The notes under the pieces: generated by a model
What the model was told of the DNA's origin: nothing
What the model saw: only the letters and a program-made list of their open reading frames with translations
Database searches by the model: none
Shown: positions 8,901 to 17,640 of the stretch, in pieces
How the letters are laid out: every line of letters starts with the position of its first letter
Numbering within the stretch: position 1 is the first letter of the stretch
Translations under genes and position numbers: made by a program
Assembly: GCA_965228265.1 (NCBI GenBank)
Contig: OZ245804.1
Span: forward strand, 310,001 to 374,000
Reading direction: 5' to 3'
DNA from: GCA-2732755 sp965228265
Lineage (GTDB): Bacteria > Planctomycetota > Phycisphaerae > Phycisphaerales > UBA1924
DNA length: 64,000 bases

Positions 8901-11900
8901 GATGTTGTCGGCTGTGATGTTGGTGATCGAGCCGCCGGCACGGATGAGGCTCTGGGCGATATCGCCGCCCACGGTGAAGCTCTGCGTGACGGAGCGTTCG
9001 ACGTTGACGTTGCCGGTCAGGTTCTGCGCGACGCTGAAGACGCGGTTGCCGGTGAAGGTGATGAAGGGCACGTTGCCGCTGGAGGCGACGATGCTCTTGG
9101 TTGAGGTGAAGCTGTCGACGTAGTTGGCGCGGATGCTGCCGCCGGCGAATCGTCCGACGGTGAGCGTTCCGACGTCGACACCGACGACGATCTGGCCGTC
9201 GCCGTCGTAGTCATCGATATCGATGTTGCGTGCGTAGGTGTCGACGATGATGTCGGACCCGCCGCGGAGGTCGCCGTTGACACGGATGAGGCCGATGGCC
9301 GCGTCATCGTTCGAGATGATGTCGAAGTCGATGAGTTCGGGCAGCGGCGTGGCGTCGTTGTTGTCGTTGTCGAGGACGGTGATGATGACGCCGTCGGCGA
9401 GCCTCGTGTTGGCGAGGATCACGCGGCCTCTCGAGAAGTCCCAGATGATGCCGCGCGCCGGGTCGGCGTTTGCGGCTCCGCTCTCGGACGAGGTGGCCTC
9501 GATGGTGAAGGTGGTGCCGTTCCAGGCGAAGGTCTGGGTCGTGCCGAAGTCGACGACGACACCCAGGTTCCCGAGATCGACCCCGCCGCCCGAGTAGGCC
9601 GCGGTGAGCGGATCGAGCAGCCCGTCGGCGTTGGCCGCGGTGCGGCCCGCGTTGTTGAGCGAGGGCGTGGCGTTCTGGATGGCTGGCGTGATGACGGTGC
9701 CGTTGAGCGTGTACCACTTGCGGTCGGCGGAGACGGTGACGTCGCTCATCGTGCCGCCGATGGTCAGGTCATCGACATAGCTGAACCCGATGACGTGGCG
9801 TGCGTTGGCGGCGCCGTACTGGCCGTTGTCGCCCGCGGTCATGCCGGCCACGAACGTGACGTGCGAGGCGTTGGCGCCGATCTCCACGTTCTGGATGCGA
9901 CCGGACTTGATCGTGTCGGCGTTGGCGCCGGTGCCGCCGGCGCGGTCCATGTAGGTGGGTTCGAGGATGTTGAACATCGGCGACGAGCCGAAGCTGGTGA
10001 CACCCGCGATGAAGAGCGTGTTGCTCACGCCGCCCGTGATGCGGACATCCTGAATCTGATCGCCCGCGGCGATAACGACGTAGGCGTTGTCGGATTCGGC
10101 AGGATTGAGCGGCGTGTTCTGGCCGTCGTCCTGCACGTTCCCGGCGACGCTGAGCAGGCCGAGGTTGGTGCCCGCGTAGATGGTGGCGTCGAAGATCGAG
10201 CCGCCGGTGACGATGATGCTGTTGATGCCGCGGAGCGAGGCGATGACGGGGCCATCGATCTCGTTGGTGGCCAGGAGCCCCGGGGGCAGCTGGTTGCGGT
10301 TCGAGTCGCTGGAGGCGGTGCCGGAGGAGAGGTTCGGGTTGATGCCGATGTCACCGAACACGCCGTCGCTGGAGTGCTCGACACGGATCAGGCCGATCGT
10401 CTGGTCGGCATAGATGTTGCCCATGAGGTGGCCGGCGACGATGATGACGCTTCCGATGCCGCCGTCGCGGGCGATGATCGAGGCGTCGGGCAGGAACGAG
10501 CCGTTGGTGATGGTGACATTCCCGATGCCGCCGGATTCAGAGACGATGTTGCCGTCGTAATCGCCGGTGATCTGGATGCTCTGGATGCGGCCGAAGGCCT
10601 CGATGTCGCCGTCGGCGTCCTTGACGTCGGAGGGCTTGTTGGCGACGCCGCCGATGACAACGCTGGTGATGCCCTGCCCGGCGCGGAGGTCGGAGTAGAG
10701 CCTGCCGCCCGAGATGTCGAGCATGCCGACCTGGCCCCGGACGAGGACAACGCTCGGGTTGTCGGCGTCGCCGATGTTGCGGCCAGCGGAGAGTTCCTCA
10801 AGATCGCCGGCGATATCAGTCTCGATGGCGAGATCGCGGAACGCGGAGATGAGCGCGACGTCGCCGCGCTCGGTGGTCGTGGAGACCGAGCCGCGGATGT
10901 CGCCGGCGGTCGACTCGATGGTGTCGATCGGGCCGGACGAGGTGATGTCTGCGTTGATGTCGTTGACGACGGTGATCTCGTCGATCCGGCCGTCGGGACC
11001 GCTGACGGTGATGTCGGATCGGCTGATCTCGTTCATCACGCTGAGGCTGATGAGCGGACCGCTGACGCTGATGCTCGAGGTGCGGATGCTGTCGCCGACG
11101 GTCATGGTGCGGAGCTGACCGGTGGTGATGTTGCTGGCGAGCATGTCGGCAGCGATGACCACCGAGTTGAGCGTGTTGCTCACACCGATGTCGGCCCGGA
11201 TGACGCTGTTGGCCGTGATCGAGCGGACGACCGAGCCGGTGACCTGGATCGCGGTGTCGACGATGTCGCCGTTGACGGCGCGGAGTCGCTCGAGATCCTC
11301 AGCGACGATGATCCGGCTGAGCCTGAATTCGAGCAGGTCACCACCGATGGTCGAGTTGCGGAAACCCGCGGCCTCGATGGTGTTGGTGACCTCGTTGCGC
11401 ACATTCATGCGGGTCGCGTCGTAGAAGCCGTTGGTGATCTGGAGCGTGTTCAGCGTGCCCAGCTCGAGGTTCGAGCGGAAGATGTCGCCGTTCGTGACCC
11501 GGATCTGGTTGGTGGTGCCGGAGAAGACGCGGTGGTTGCCATAGCCCGTGCTGACCCAGAACTCGTCGAGTCTGGTGCTGTTGGAGATGTACGCATCGCG
11601 GATGCTGCCGCCGCGGGTGAGCTGGATGCTGTTGATGCCGACCACGGGCGCGACGCGCGGGTTGAGCGGGTCGACCGTCCGATCGAACGTGGCCGCGGTG
11701 ATGACACCCTCGATGTTGGCAACGACGGACGAAGTCGATCCCGCGTTGTCGCGGACGGTGTCGATGAAGCTGGTGGCGAAGATGCCCGCGCCCGCCATGG
11801 GGCCCGAGCCCGGGCCGATGAGGCCGTTGCCGATCTCGATGATGTCGATATCGCGACCCGAGAAGATCGAGCCGAAGATGCCGTCGAAGCTTCCGTCCTC

Positions 11901-14900
11901 GGAGACGCGGTCGTCGTTGGCGCGGACGAGGATGATGTCGGCGGTGTTGTCCTGGCTGATGACGTCACCGACGCCGCCGGCGACCTGAACGAGCTGGATG
12001 CCGCCCGTGCGGACGACGAGGCCGTTGAGGTAGCCGTCGAACGGTGCACCGACGTCGTCGAGGTACGCGTTGAGACCATCGAAGTTGGAATCGTTGGTCG
12101 GGCGGTAGATGTTGGTGTTCCAGTCCGGGTCGATGACGTCGGCGATGACGCCGAGTTCTTCGCCGTTGTCCTGAGACGCACCCGCCGTCAGGCCGAGATA
12201 GGGCCCGAGCTCCGAGGGGCCCCAGTCGACGACCTCGGTCCGGCCGAGATCGCCCTCGTTGATGATGAGCTGGTTGAGCGTGTCGGTATCGATCGCGATG
12301 ATGTCGCCGCGCGGCGTGTCCTGGGTGATCGTGTCCAGACCGTTCGGGGCGTCGATGCGCCAGACGTCGATCTGGGCCGTGCCGTTGATCAGGATCCGGC
12401 TCTGCTCGTCCGAATCGGTCACAACGATGCGGCCGATGGAGATGATGTCGTTGACCGACTGCCCGCTCTCGCCCCGGATCTGGAGCGTGCGGCCGCCGGA
12501 GATGGTGCCCGTGCCGGTCAGATCAACCTCGATGCGTGCGATCGCAACGCCCTCGGAGCCATCGATCGGAACGATGTACACCCGCCCGACGGTGACGGGC
12601 ACGGGGCCGAGCGACGTGACCGAGATCTCGAGTCGGCCGCCCGCGTCATCGACGAGCGTGAGTGTCTCACCGGCGATGAGCGGGATCGCCAGGTCAGCAG
12701 CGCCCTGGATGTCGATCTGCGGGATGTCGACGAAGCGGATGTCGGAGTCCTGCCCGAGCGTGATGTCGAGGCCGCCGAATCCGTCGAAGATGCCGTAGTC
12801 GTCGCCATAGAGCCCGTCGTTGCCGAAGTCGTCGACATCCTGCGAGACGAGGAAGCCGCCGACAATGGCCCCGGGCGAGGCGGAGGTGTCGAGGATGAAG
12901 TTCGCGCCAGCGACGTGAGAGCCGACGCGGATGAGGCCGATGTGGCCTTCGAGGTCTTCGTCCAGACCCGTGCGGATGATGGTGGGCGATCCGGTTTCGA
13001 CGACGAGGTTGCCGACGGAGTTGTCCTGGTCAGCGCCGATGGTGCCGCCGATGTTGAGCAGGGCAATCTGCCCGCCGACATTGAGCGCCAGTCCGGTGAC
13101 GTCGCCGTTGATGGGCCGATCGCCAAGAAGGTCGAGACGACCGGTGTAGAGCGTTCCGAAGTGACCGCCGATGGTGAAGTCGTTGGGGACGAACGTGCCA
13201 GCGGAGCCGGCGCCGATGTCGCCGCCGGTGGTGATGTTGTAGAGGTTGCCAGGCGCGGAGAAGGAGAAGCCTGCCATCTGGGTGATGGTGTCGCCGTCGA
13301 CGAGCGTGTTGACGAGCCCGTCGGCGAGGGATTCCTGGCCCGAGCCATCGACGTAGCCCGTGCCGACGCGGATGGCGCCGGCGCTGCCCGAGTTGAGCAC
13401 GACGACGGGTCGGTCGAGGAAGCCGTCGGCCGCGACACCCCGGGAGTCCGCCCCTGAGCCGAATCCGAGCGCGGTGCGGTATGAGCCGAGCGTGGTCGGG
13501 GCCATGCCGCTGACGAGCACGGAATAGGCGAAGTCAAGCCCCGGGTCCGTGTCAGCGCCGCCGAGGTAGTTGATCACGAGGTAGTACACGCCCGGGGCCG
13601 TGGGCGTGTAGCGAACCACGCTGCCGAAGGCGGTCTTCTCATCGAGCGTGGTGGAGGCGACGGTCCGGCCGTCAGAGTCGACGATGCGGAGCTGTCCGCC
13701 GAATGCCGTGGTGAGCCCCAGCGACTCGATGACGATGTCGCGTGTGCCATCGACCGCAAAGCCGTAAACGTCACCAAAGTCGACCCCGGTGCTCACGGGG
13801 TCCTGGCCTCCGAGCGAGCCGGTCACGATCGCGGCCGTGCCGGGCGAGTTCAGGAACTCGGCGCTCAGGATCGTGTCATTGCGGATGGTGGCATCGCCGA
13901 AGAGCACAGCGCGCTGGCCCAGGACGTCATCGCCGCCGAAATCGCGGTTGGTCCGGAGGAAGGCCCGGATCGCATCGTCGACGTTCGGATCGAAACCGTA
14001 GATGATTTCTTTTTCTGTGTAATTCAGGATGTCGATCGGGGGCGCGGTGTCGGGCGAGTTCAGGTCGCCGTCCACGACGATGCGCGAAAGGTTCTTGCCG
14101 CCGACGATGAACTGCCCCAGCGAGCGTCCGACCAGAATCTGCGAGTCGGTCGTGAAGTTCCGGTTCTCCGTGGAGTCGTCATCGCCCGGGTCCTGCGAGA
14201 AGACGCCCGAGTCCGAGGCGACGATGAACGCACCCAGGTCGCCCGCGACGGACAGGCTGCCGTAGTTCACACCGACAGCGAACATGTCGACCGAGCCATT
14301 GAATCGGCTCGAGCCCATCTGGATCGAGTTGAGAATGACATCGCCGATGCTCGAGCCGTCGGTGAGGAAGACGCCCTGGTTGGGGTCCGTGAACGTGCCG
14401 TCGGGTCCCAGCGGCGTGCCGCCCGGGTTGTAACCGAGCTGGGGTCGATCGAACGGCGAACCGATGATGACCTGAGCCGCCGCGTTGGGCAGACCCATCG
14501 CGCCCAGTTCGTCATCGGGCAGTGTGAAGAAGCCGAAGCCCGAGCCCTCGAACTGATCGATCAGGTCGATGTCATCGAAGAGCCACGCGAAGTCCCCCTC
14601 GATGAACTCGGCCTGCGCGGGCGGTTCACCCGTGAACGAGTCGATCACGCCGCCGGTCATGTACACGGACGAGCCCTCGCCATCCCCGAAGCCGGAGAGA
14701 TCGATGCGTCCGATGCCGTCGTTGTACTCGGGGACGCCGTCGCCGTCGAAATCGCCCCAGACGAAGTTCGTCCCGGGCTGCTGACCGAGGCGGATAGTCT
14801 GTTCCATGTCCCGGCCGTAGAGGTCGGTGAGTGTCGCCGTTGCGCCGATCTCGCCCGTGATGCGGATGTACGCGCCGTAGACACGATCGTCGACAATCGA

Positions 14901-15746
14901 GGTGAACTCGGTAACGGGCGGGCTGTAGATGAAATCGTCCAGCGAGAACTCGCCTGCCACGACACCGGGCGAGCCGGCGGTCTCGGTCTGGGTAAACCGG
15001 ATCTCGTCGAACGCGCCGATCTGGCTGCCGATGGCGTTGAAGGTGTACGCGCCGGTGCCGTTGGGGTTGATCGCCGCCAGGTCGCCCTGGTCGTAGGTGC
15101 GCTGCACCTCGCCGTCGAAGAGCAGCTCGACCTGGATCGCGCCGTTGAGCAGCCCCACGCTGCCCAAACCGTTGACCACATTGCCGACCGTCAGCTGAAC
15201 ACTGGTGTACACGTTGCGGAGCCCGTTGGCGTTGGTGCTCGCAAGGGTAATGAGCGAGAAGGTGTCGCCCGCGAAGTTCATGTCGACATCGAGACGGGTC
15301 TGCTCGGTGATCGGCTGGCCATCCCCATCGAGAGGGGCGTTGATCTCGAGCGAGGTCCGGTTCAGGCCAGTGGCCGGGTTGCGGACGAGGATGTTCGAGC
15401 CCGCCAGCACGCGCTGCTGACCCGGGTTGATCGGCGGCGTGCCCTGGGTCTCATCGTTCAGGTCCTCGATGAGTGTCTCGTCCTCGTCTTCGCCAACCTC
15501 CTGCGAGCTGAAGTAGTACGGGATGAAGTAGGCGAAGTAGGCATCCTCGTAGAAGTTGCCGTTGCTGTCCTGATTCGAGCCATCGATCGTGATCGAGAAG
15601 AGGAGCTTCCTCGGCTCGAGCTGCTCGACCATCGGGCGATCGATGGGAGCCTGCCCCGCTTTGCTCACCAGATCCTGGCTCGCTCGGCGAGTGATCGACT
15701 TGGTCTGGCGGACATACGGACGACGCGCACTGAATGAACGACTCAT
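5991..15746 (-). CDS. Giant LEPR-XLL surface protein, beta-solenoid, with inactive metzincin-like end
   Basis: A single frame of 3251 residues from an ATG at 15746 preceded by AGGAAG. The N-terminus is basic and lacks a classical signal peptide. It carries VEQLEPRKLLFS at about 40-51, the LEPR-XLL motif found near the N-terminus of very large planctomycete exported proteins. Residues from about 450 to 2430 are a long series of short strands of the type IGxIxIxGxxxGxI with many N, D and G turns, as in parallel beta-solenoids. About 2550-2630 is Asp-rich with EF-hand/dockerin-like stretches (DVNGDGSLLVDFFDAVD). A later domain begins GGDVDVYRLTLQAGQ. The C-terminal ~150 residues resemble a matrixin-like fold, but the zinc site is lost (GRRVGELVGLRL near 3175). 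No membrane anchor seen. Likely a secreted or cell-surface structural or adhesive protein. Confidence 0.88.
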   Translation of the reverse strand: MSRSFSARRPYVRQTKSITRRASQDLVSKAGQAPIDRPMVEQLEPRKLLFSITIDGSNQDSNGNFYEDAYFAYFIPYYFSSQEVGEDEDETLIEDLNDETQGTPPINPGQQRVLAGSNILVRNPATGLNRTSLEINAPLDGDGQPITEQTRLDVDMNFAGDTFSLITLASTNANGLRNVYTSVQLTVGNVVNGLGSVGLLNGAIQVELLFDGEVQRTYDQGDLAAINPNGTGAYTFNAIGSQIGAFDEIRFTQTETAGSPGVVAGEFSLDDFIYSPPVTEFTSIVDDRVYGAYIRITGEIGATATLTDLYGRDMEQTIRLGQQPGTNFVWGDFDGDGVPEYNDGIGRIDLSGFGDGEGSSVYMTGGVIDSFTGEPPAQAEFIEGDFAWLFDDIDLIDQFEGSGFGFFTLPDDELGAMGLPNAAAQVIIGSPFDRPQLGYNPGGTPLGPDGTFTDPNQGVFLTDGSSIGDVILNSIQMGSSRFNGSVDMFAVGVNYGSLSVAGDLGAFIVASDSGVFSQDPGDDDSTENRNFTTDSQILVGRSLGQFIVGGKNLSRIVVDGDLNSPDTAPPIDILNYTEKEIIYGFDPNVDDAIRAFLRTNRDFGGDDVLGQRAVLFGDATIRNDTILSAEFLNSPGTAAIVTGSLGGQDPVSTGVDFGDVYGFAVDGTRDIVIESLGLTTAFGGQLRIVDSDGRTVASTTLDEKTAFGSVVRYTPTAPGVYYLVINYLGGADTDPGLDFAYSVLVSGMAPTTLGSYRTALGFGSGADSRGVAADGFLDRPVVVLNSGSAGAIRVGTGYVDGSGQESLADGLVNTLVDGDTITQMAGFSFSAPGNLYNITTGGDIGAGSAGTFVPNDFTIGGHFGTLYTGRLDLLGDRPINGDVTGLALNVGGQIALLNIGGTIGADQDNSVGNLVVETGSPTIIRTGLDEDLEGHIGLIRVGSHVAGANFILDTSASPGAIVGGFLVSQDVDDFGNDGLYGDDYGIFDGFGGLDITLGQDSDIRFVDIPQIDIQGAADLAIPLIAGETLTLVDDAGGRLEISVTSLGPVPVTVGRVYIVPIDGSEGVAIARIEVDLTGTGTISGGRTLQIRGESGQSVNDIISIGRIVVTDSDEQSRILINGTAQIDVWRIDAPNGLDTITQDTPRGDIIAIDTDTLNQLIINEGDLGRTEVVDWGPSELGPYLGLTAGASQDNGEELGVIADVIDPDWNTNIYRPTNDSNFDGLNAYLDDVGAPFDGYLNGLVVRTGGIQLVQVAGGVGDVISQDNTADIILVRANDDRVSEDGSFDGIFGSIFSGRDIDIIEIGNGLIGPGSGPMAGAGIFATSFIDTVRDNAGSTSSVVANIEGVITAATFDRTVDPLNPRVAPVVGINSIQLTRGGSIRDAYISNSTRLDEFWVSTGYGNHRVFSGTTNQIRVTNGDIFRSNLELGTLNTLQITNGFYDATRMNVRNEVTNTIEAAGFRNSTIGGDLLEFRLSRIIVAEDLERLRAVNGDIVDTAIQVTGSVVRSITANSVIRADIGVSNTLNSVVIAADMLASNITTGQLRTMTVGDSIRTSSISVSGPLISLSVMNEISRSDITVSGPDGRIDEITVVNDINADITSSGPIDTIESTAGDIRGSVSTTTERGDVALISAFRDLAIETDIAGDLEELSAGRNIGDADNPSVVLVRGQVGMLDISGGRLYSDLRAGQGITSVVIGGVANKPSDVKDADGDIEAFGRIQSIQITGDYDGNIVSESGGIGNVTITNGSFLPDASIIARDGGIGSVIIVAGHLMGNIYADQTIGLIRVEHSSDGVFGDIGINPNLSSGTASSDSNRNQLPPGLLATNEIDGPVIASLRGINSIIVTGGSIFDATIYAGTNLGLLSVAGNVQDDGQNTPLNPAESDNAYVVIAAGDQIQDVRITGGVSNTLFIAGVTSFGSSPMFNILEPTYMDRAGGTGANADTIKSGRIQNVEIGANASHVTFVAGMTAGDNGQYGAANARHVIGFSYVDDLTIGGTMSDVTVSADRKWYTLNGTVITPAIQNATPSLNNAGRTAANADGLLDPLTAAYSGGGVDLGNLGVVVDFGTTQTFAWNGTTFTIEATSSESGAANADPARGIIWDFSRGRVILANTRLADGVIITVLDNDNNDATPLPELIDFDIISNDDAAIGLIRVNGDLRGGSDIIVDTYARNIDIDDYDGDGQIVVGVDVGTLTVGRFAGGSIRANYVDSFTSTKSIVASSGNVPFITFTGNRVFSVAQNLTGNVNVERSVTQSFTVGGDIAQSLIRAGGSITNITADNITRARISVANTIGSVNVLGDVFDSAILAGGDLGSDAQIGTGGNSSTVDRATSGNIGAVNIGGDFTESDIVAGYLRGGDGFFGTDDDVAASGVSTIGNITIDGEIAGSNVNSESYTIASAGTLAFVTAGGTDATPIGNLAIDEFTGLPLPIQVTNFNVLQDARTYTATFTFNQDLDISTFNDALSIEQVISEGNFIPLTKPTDGVPGSGDYTIEFDRETRMVMVTVDRAITDKDLADAGAKAGVYRITLDANVLRSRVSQARLDGDGDGYAEVNDDFSIDDIIGDAGDVAGPRDAEQIDVNGDGSLLVDFFDAVDLDQVFDSNTNPDSVPDPNSPFVLRGAMGDHPDRDLNDFGFGGDVDVYRLTLQAGQILQLGEMTGAAFSAQRSLYYQPSGNGTPELLFTQAGSQFNANAFFSFFGSESDQALPLPIEPTELSDRSDGAAILIKESGTFYIVVESGSLPTNSWYSTGVVNNAAIQPNQIGNYAFSVNLFDDGNSGFSAGNDSGNGTQVAHAPPLSLFTDPTDSVVIGDYTFFRTAGADGVFGNTDDVVTGTSADGERTSTRQGTRLVNTISSSIGYSGVTGIPGDVSSDVDVWHLNNGQPIAPGTLMTITVKLAEIGTDLGSTITTDAVNFDSLADFSDYTQSVQFGFFDTTNSTAIGDADLVFSPTDFSSRAGEPNTVIAQNGATKYGFNANGDFYITFVVPPALGGGTSDSGSFAVYMQGAFRGDYELEVVTQGTGSYTRQSQNVLIETAGGVLDWLTVDGAPVEVGGFDARSLGFTGRVNNVPVNTYILNQLVTRLNDIYSAAGYDITFSTNPADFEFQDFSTVFLSSDHDPIGLILDTEYGYAEHSDPFNTDNEDEAVVFTPDLSVLGLTPSTDDLDRFIDSLTASTGRRVGELVGLRLTQSQFTATDIDLFNNASVTFGSFFGDYVISDEGRRLASHLSSLDNTGFFLGNQNAESLLDRILAN

Positions 15747-16211
15747 GGCTGCTTCCTGTCCCCGGTGGGTGTCCCGCTTCGCCTCGGGCACGCATCCTTG
15801 ACGTGCCTCTGGCGTGCATAGCTCGATCCCGACCGGAGCACCGCCCCGGCGACGACGATGCCCGCCGGCCGCACGGGACGGCTTGGCATCGCTCGGGATT
15901 CGCATGTCTGCCGGGCGCCTGCCGTATCCGTCCGACACGGGGCCCGACCTGGGTGCCGCGTACGCTACCGGACCCACGCCCGAAGCTCAACCGGCACCAA
16001 GAGTTTGATTCGAGCCCGGCATCGACCGAAACCCTATCAAACCCCTGCTCACGCCCGCCCCATTCGGCGCGGACATGTTGGCGGTCATTATCACAGCAAT
16101 CCGCCCGCTCTGCACGCTCAGATCCCAACGATCGCGCGGAATCCGCACCGAACGCCCGTTTCCCAGCGTTGCGACAACCAGATAGTCAGACTTGGAACGT
16201 GGCGCTGCCGA
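15747..16211 (-). other. 465-base gap: leader and promoter region of the giant gene
   Basis: No convincing gene. The region lies downstream of pheA and upstream of the giant gene, both on the minus strand. The frame of the giant protein continues open upstream of 15746 for 77 codons, but that part lacks a ribosome-binding site and reads like random high-GC sequence. A long GC-rich leader of about 340 bases would follow the candidate promoter at 16087-16115. I looked for a cyclic-di-GMP riboswitch core here and did not find one. Confidence 0.5.
16087..16115 (-). promoter_or_regulatory. Candidate sigma70-type promoter for the giant gene
   Basis: On the minus strand, GTGCAG (weak -35) is separated by 17 bases from GATAAT (good -10), with TG two bases before the -10 as in an extended -10. 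It is the most AT-rich stretch in the gap and would give a leader of about 340 bases. This is pattern matching only. Confidence 0.3.
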
Positions 16212-17516
16212 TCAGAGGATCCGGCGCGATCGCGGATAGCTGCCCAGAACCGTCAGATCCTTGCAGTGCGACGACGCCCGCTCGATCGCAGACGCCAGCC
16301 GCTCGTCATCACGATGCCCCTCGGCATCGATGAAAAACGTGTACTGCCAGTTCTTGACACGACTTGGGCGCTTGTCGATGTGCGTCAGATTGACACCCGA
16401 CGACTCGAACACCTGGAGCACCCGAACGAGCGCGCCGGGTTTGTCGGCCGTGTTGAACATGATTGACGTTTTGTCATCCCCCGATTTACGGGCCTTCTGA
16501 CGACCCAGCACGAGGAAGCGCGTGATGTTACCCGGGCGGTCTTCGATGTTCTCGAAGAGCGTGTTCAGGCCGTAAATCGAGCCAGCCAAAGAGTTTCCGA
16601 TCGCAGCCGCGACGGGGGTCGTCCCGATGGCCTCGGCCTGGGCGCATTCCTCGGCCGCGGTGATTGCCGCCCTGCTGCTGCTGGCTGCGGGCACCTGCTC
16701 GGCTTGTGGATATTGCGTTGCCAGCCACGTCTTGCACTGGGTGAAGATCTCGGGCTTGGAATGGATCCGGCGGATCTGCCCCGGCTCACAATTGGCCAGC
16801 AGCGCGTGGTGAATCTCGATCTGTGCCTCGGCGTAGACCGTCACCTTGCTCGCGTGCTCGGTGAAGGCGTCGAGCGCCTCAACGATCCCCCCGCCGATCG
16901 AATTCTCGATCGGGACAAGCCCGTAATCGACATGACCCCGGCTGACCTCGGTGAACACGCCGTCGATCGAGTGGAGATCCTCGAAATCCACGCTCTGACC
17001 GAAGTGCTTGGCCGAGGCCAGATGGCTGAACGAGCCCCGCGGCCCGAGAAACCCGATCCGCAGAGGCCTTTCCAGCGCAAAGCTGCCCGACATCAGTTCG
17101 CGGTAGACCGCCTCGACCGTCTTATCGAAGAGGGGGCCGCGGTTGTTCTTGAGCACCCGCTCGAGCACCGCGCTCTCGCGGTGCGGGGCATAGATCGGGA
17201 TGCCGGTCTTCTGCTTGAGCTTGCCCACGCTCACGACGGTCCTGGCCCGCTCGTTGAGCATCTTGACCAGCTCGGTATCAAGCTCGTTGATCCGGGTCCG
17301 GAGCCGTTCCAGCTTCTGGCGCTCGGCGGGCGAGGAGACGGCTTCGGTGCCGGAGTCCTTCACGGGCCGGGCCTTGGGGGCGGGCTTCTTCTTCGTGGCG
17401 GCTTTCTTCCGCGCAGCGGACGACCCGCCCGGTTTGGGCTTGCCAACCGATCGCTTGGGCGCGGGCTTGCCTGCCGGTTTGGTTGCGGGTGCTTTTTTGC
17501 GCGTCTTCTTGGCCAT
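16212..17516 (-). CDS. pheA: Bifunctional chorismate mutase / prephenate dehydratase (P-protein)
   Basis: This enzyme converts chorismate to prephenate and then to phenylpyruvate in phenylalanine synthesis. Of 434 residues, about 66-150 form an AroQ chorismate mutase domain (LRTRINELDTELVKMLNERA, GIPIYAPHRESAVLERV). About 154-335 form the prephenate dehydratase domain (FLGPRGSFSHLAS, VPIENSIGGGIVEALD, GNITRFLVL with the catalytic Thr). About 350-430 form a C-terminal ACT domain. The first ~60 residues are an unusual disordered Lys/Ala/Pro extension (KKTRKKAPATKPAGKPAPK). In the ACT domain the usual ESRPSR phenylalanine-binding motif reads DKRPSR, so feedback control may differ. It is divergently transcribed from the gene at 17641. 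Confidence 0.96.
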   Translation of the reverse strand: MAKKTRKKAPATKPAGKPAPKRSVGKPKPGGSSAARKKAATKKKPAPKARPVKDSGTEAVSSPAERQKLERLRTRINELDTELVKMLNERARTVVSVGKLKQKTGIPIYAPHRESAVLERVLKNNRGPLFDKTVEAVYRELMSGSFALERPLRIGFLGPRGSFSHLASAKHFGQSVDFEDLHSIDGVFTEVSRGHVDYGLVPIENSIGGGIVEALDAFTEHASKVTVYAEAQIEIHHALLANCEPGQIRRIHSKPEIFTQCKTWLATQYPQAEQVPAASSSRAAITAAEECAQAEAIGTTPVAAAIGNSLAGSIYGLNTLFENIEDRPGNITRFLVLGRQKARKSGDDKTSIMFNTADKPGALVRVLQVFESSGVNLTHIDKRPSRVKNWQYTFFIDAEGHRDDERLASAIERASSHCKDLTVLGSYPRSRRIL

Positions 17517-17640
17517 GTATCCCCTCTGGCGGGCGAGTTATCGACGATTCTTGGCGATCGATCAAGCCAACCTGACACAAGGGCCTGTGAAATCCGAAGG
17601 AAAGGCTGCCCAAAGGCCGTACAGTTTGGGTGGAGCGAGC

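Noticed and set aside
9795..13457. 1220-codon open frame on the plus strand, antisense to the giant gene
   Set aside because: It mirrors the codon bias of the giant gene (high G/C third positions), is dominated by V, D, A, G and E, has no domain and no ribosome-binding site.
15747..16211. Cyclic-di-GMP or other known riboswitch before the giant gene
   Set aside because: I searched by eye for conserved GEMM core strings and found none; a few short hairpins are expected in GC-rich DNA.
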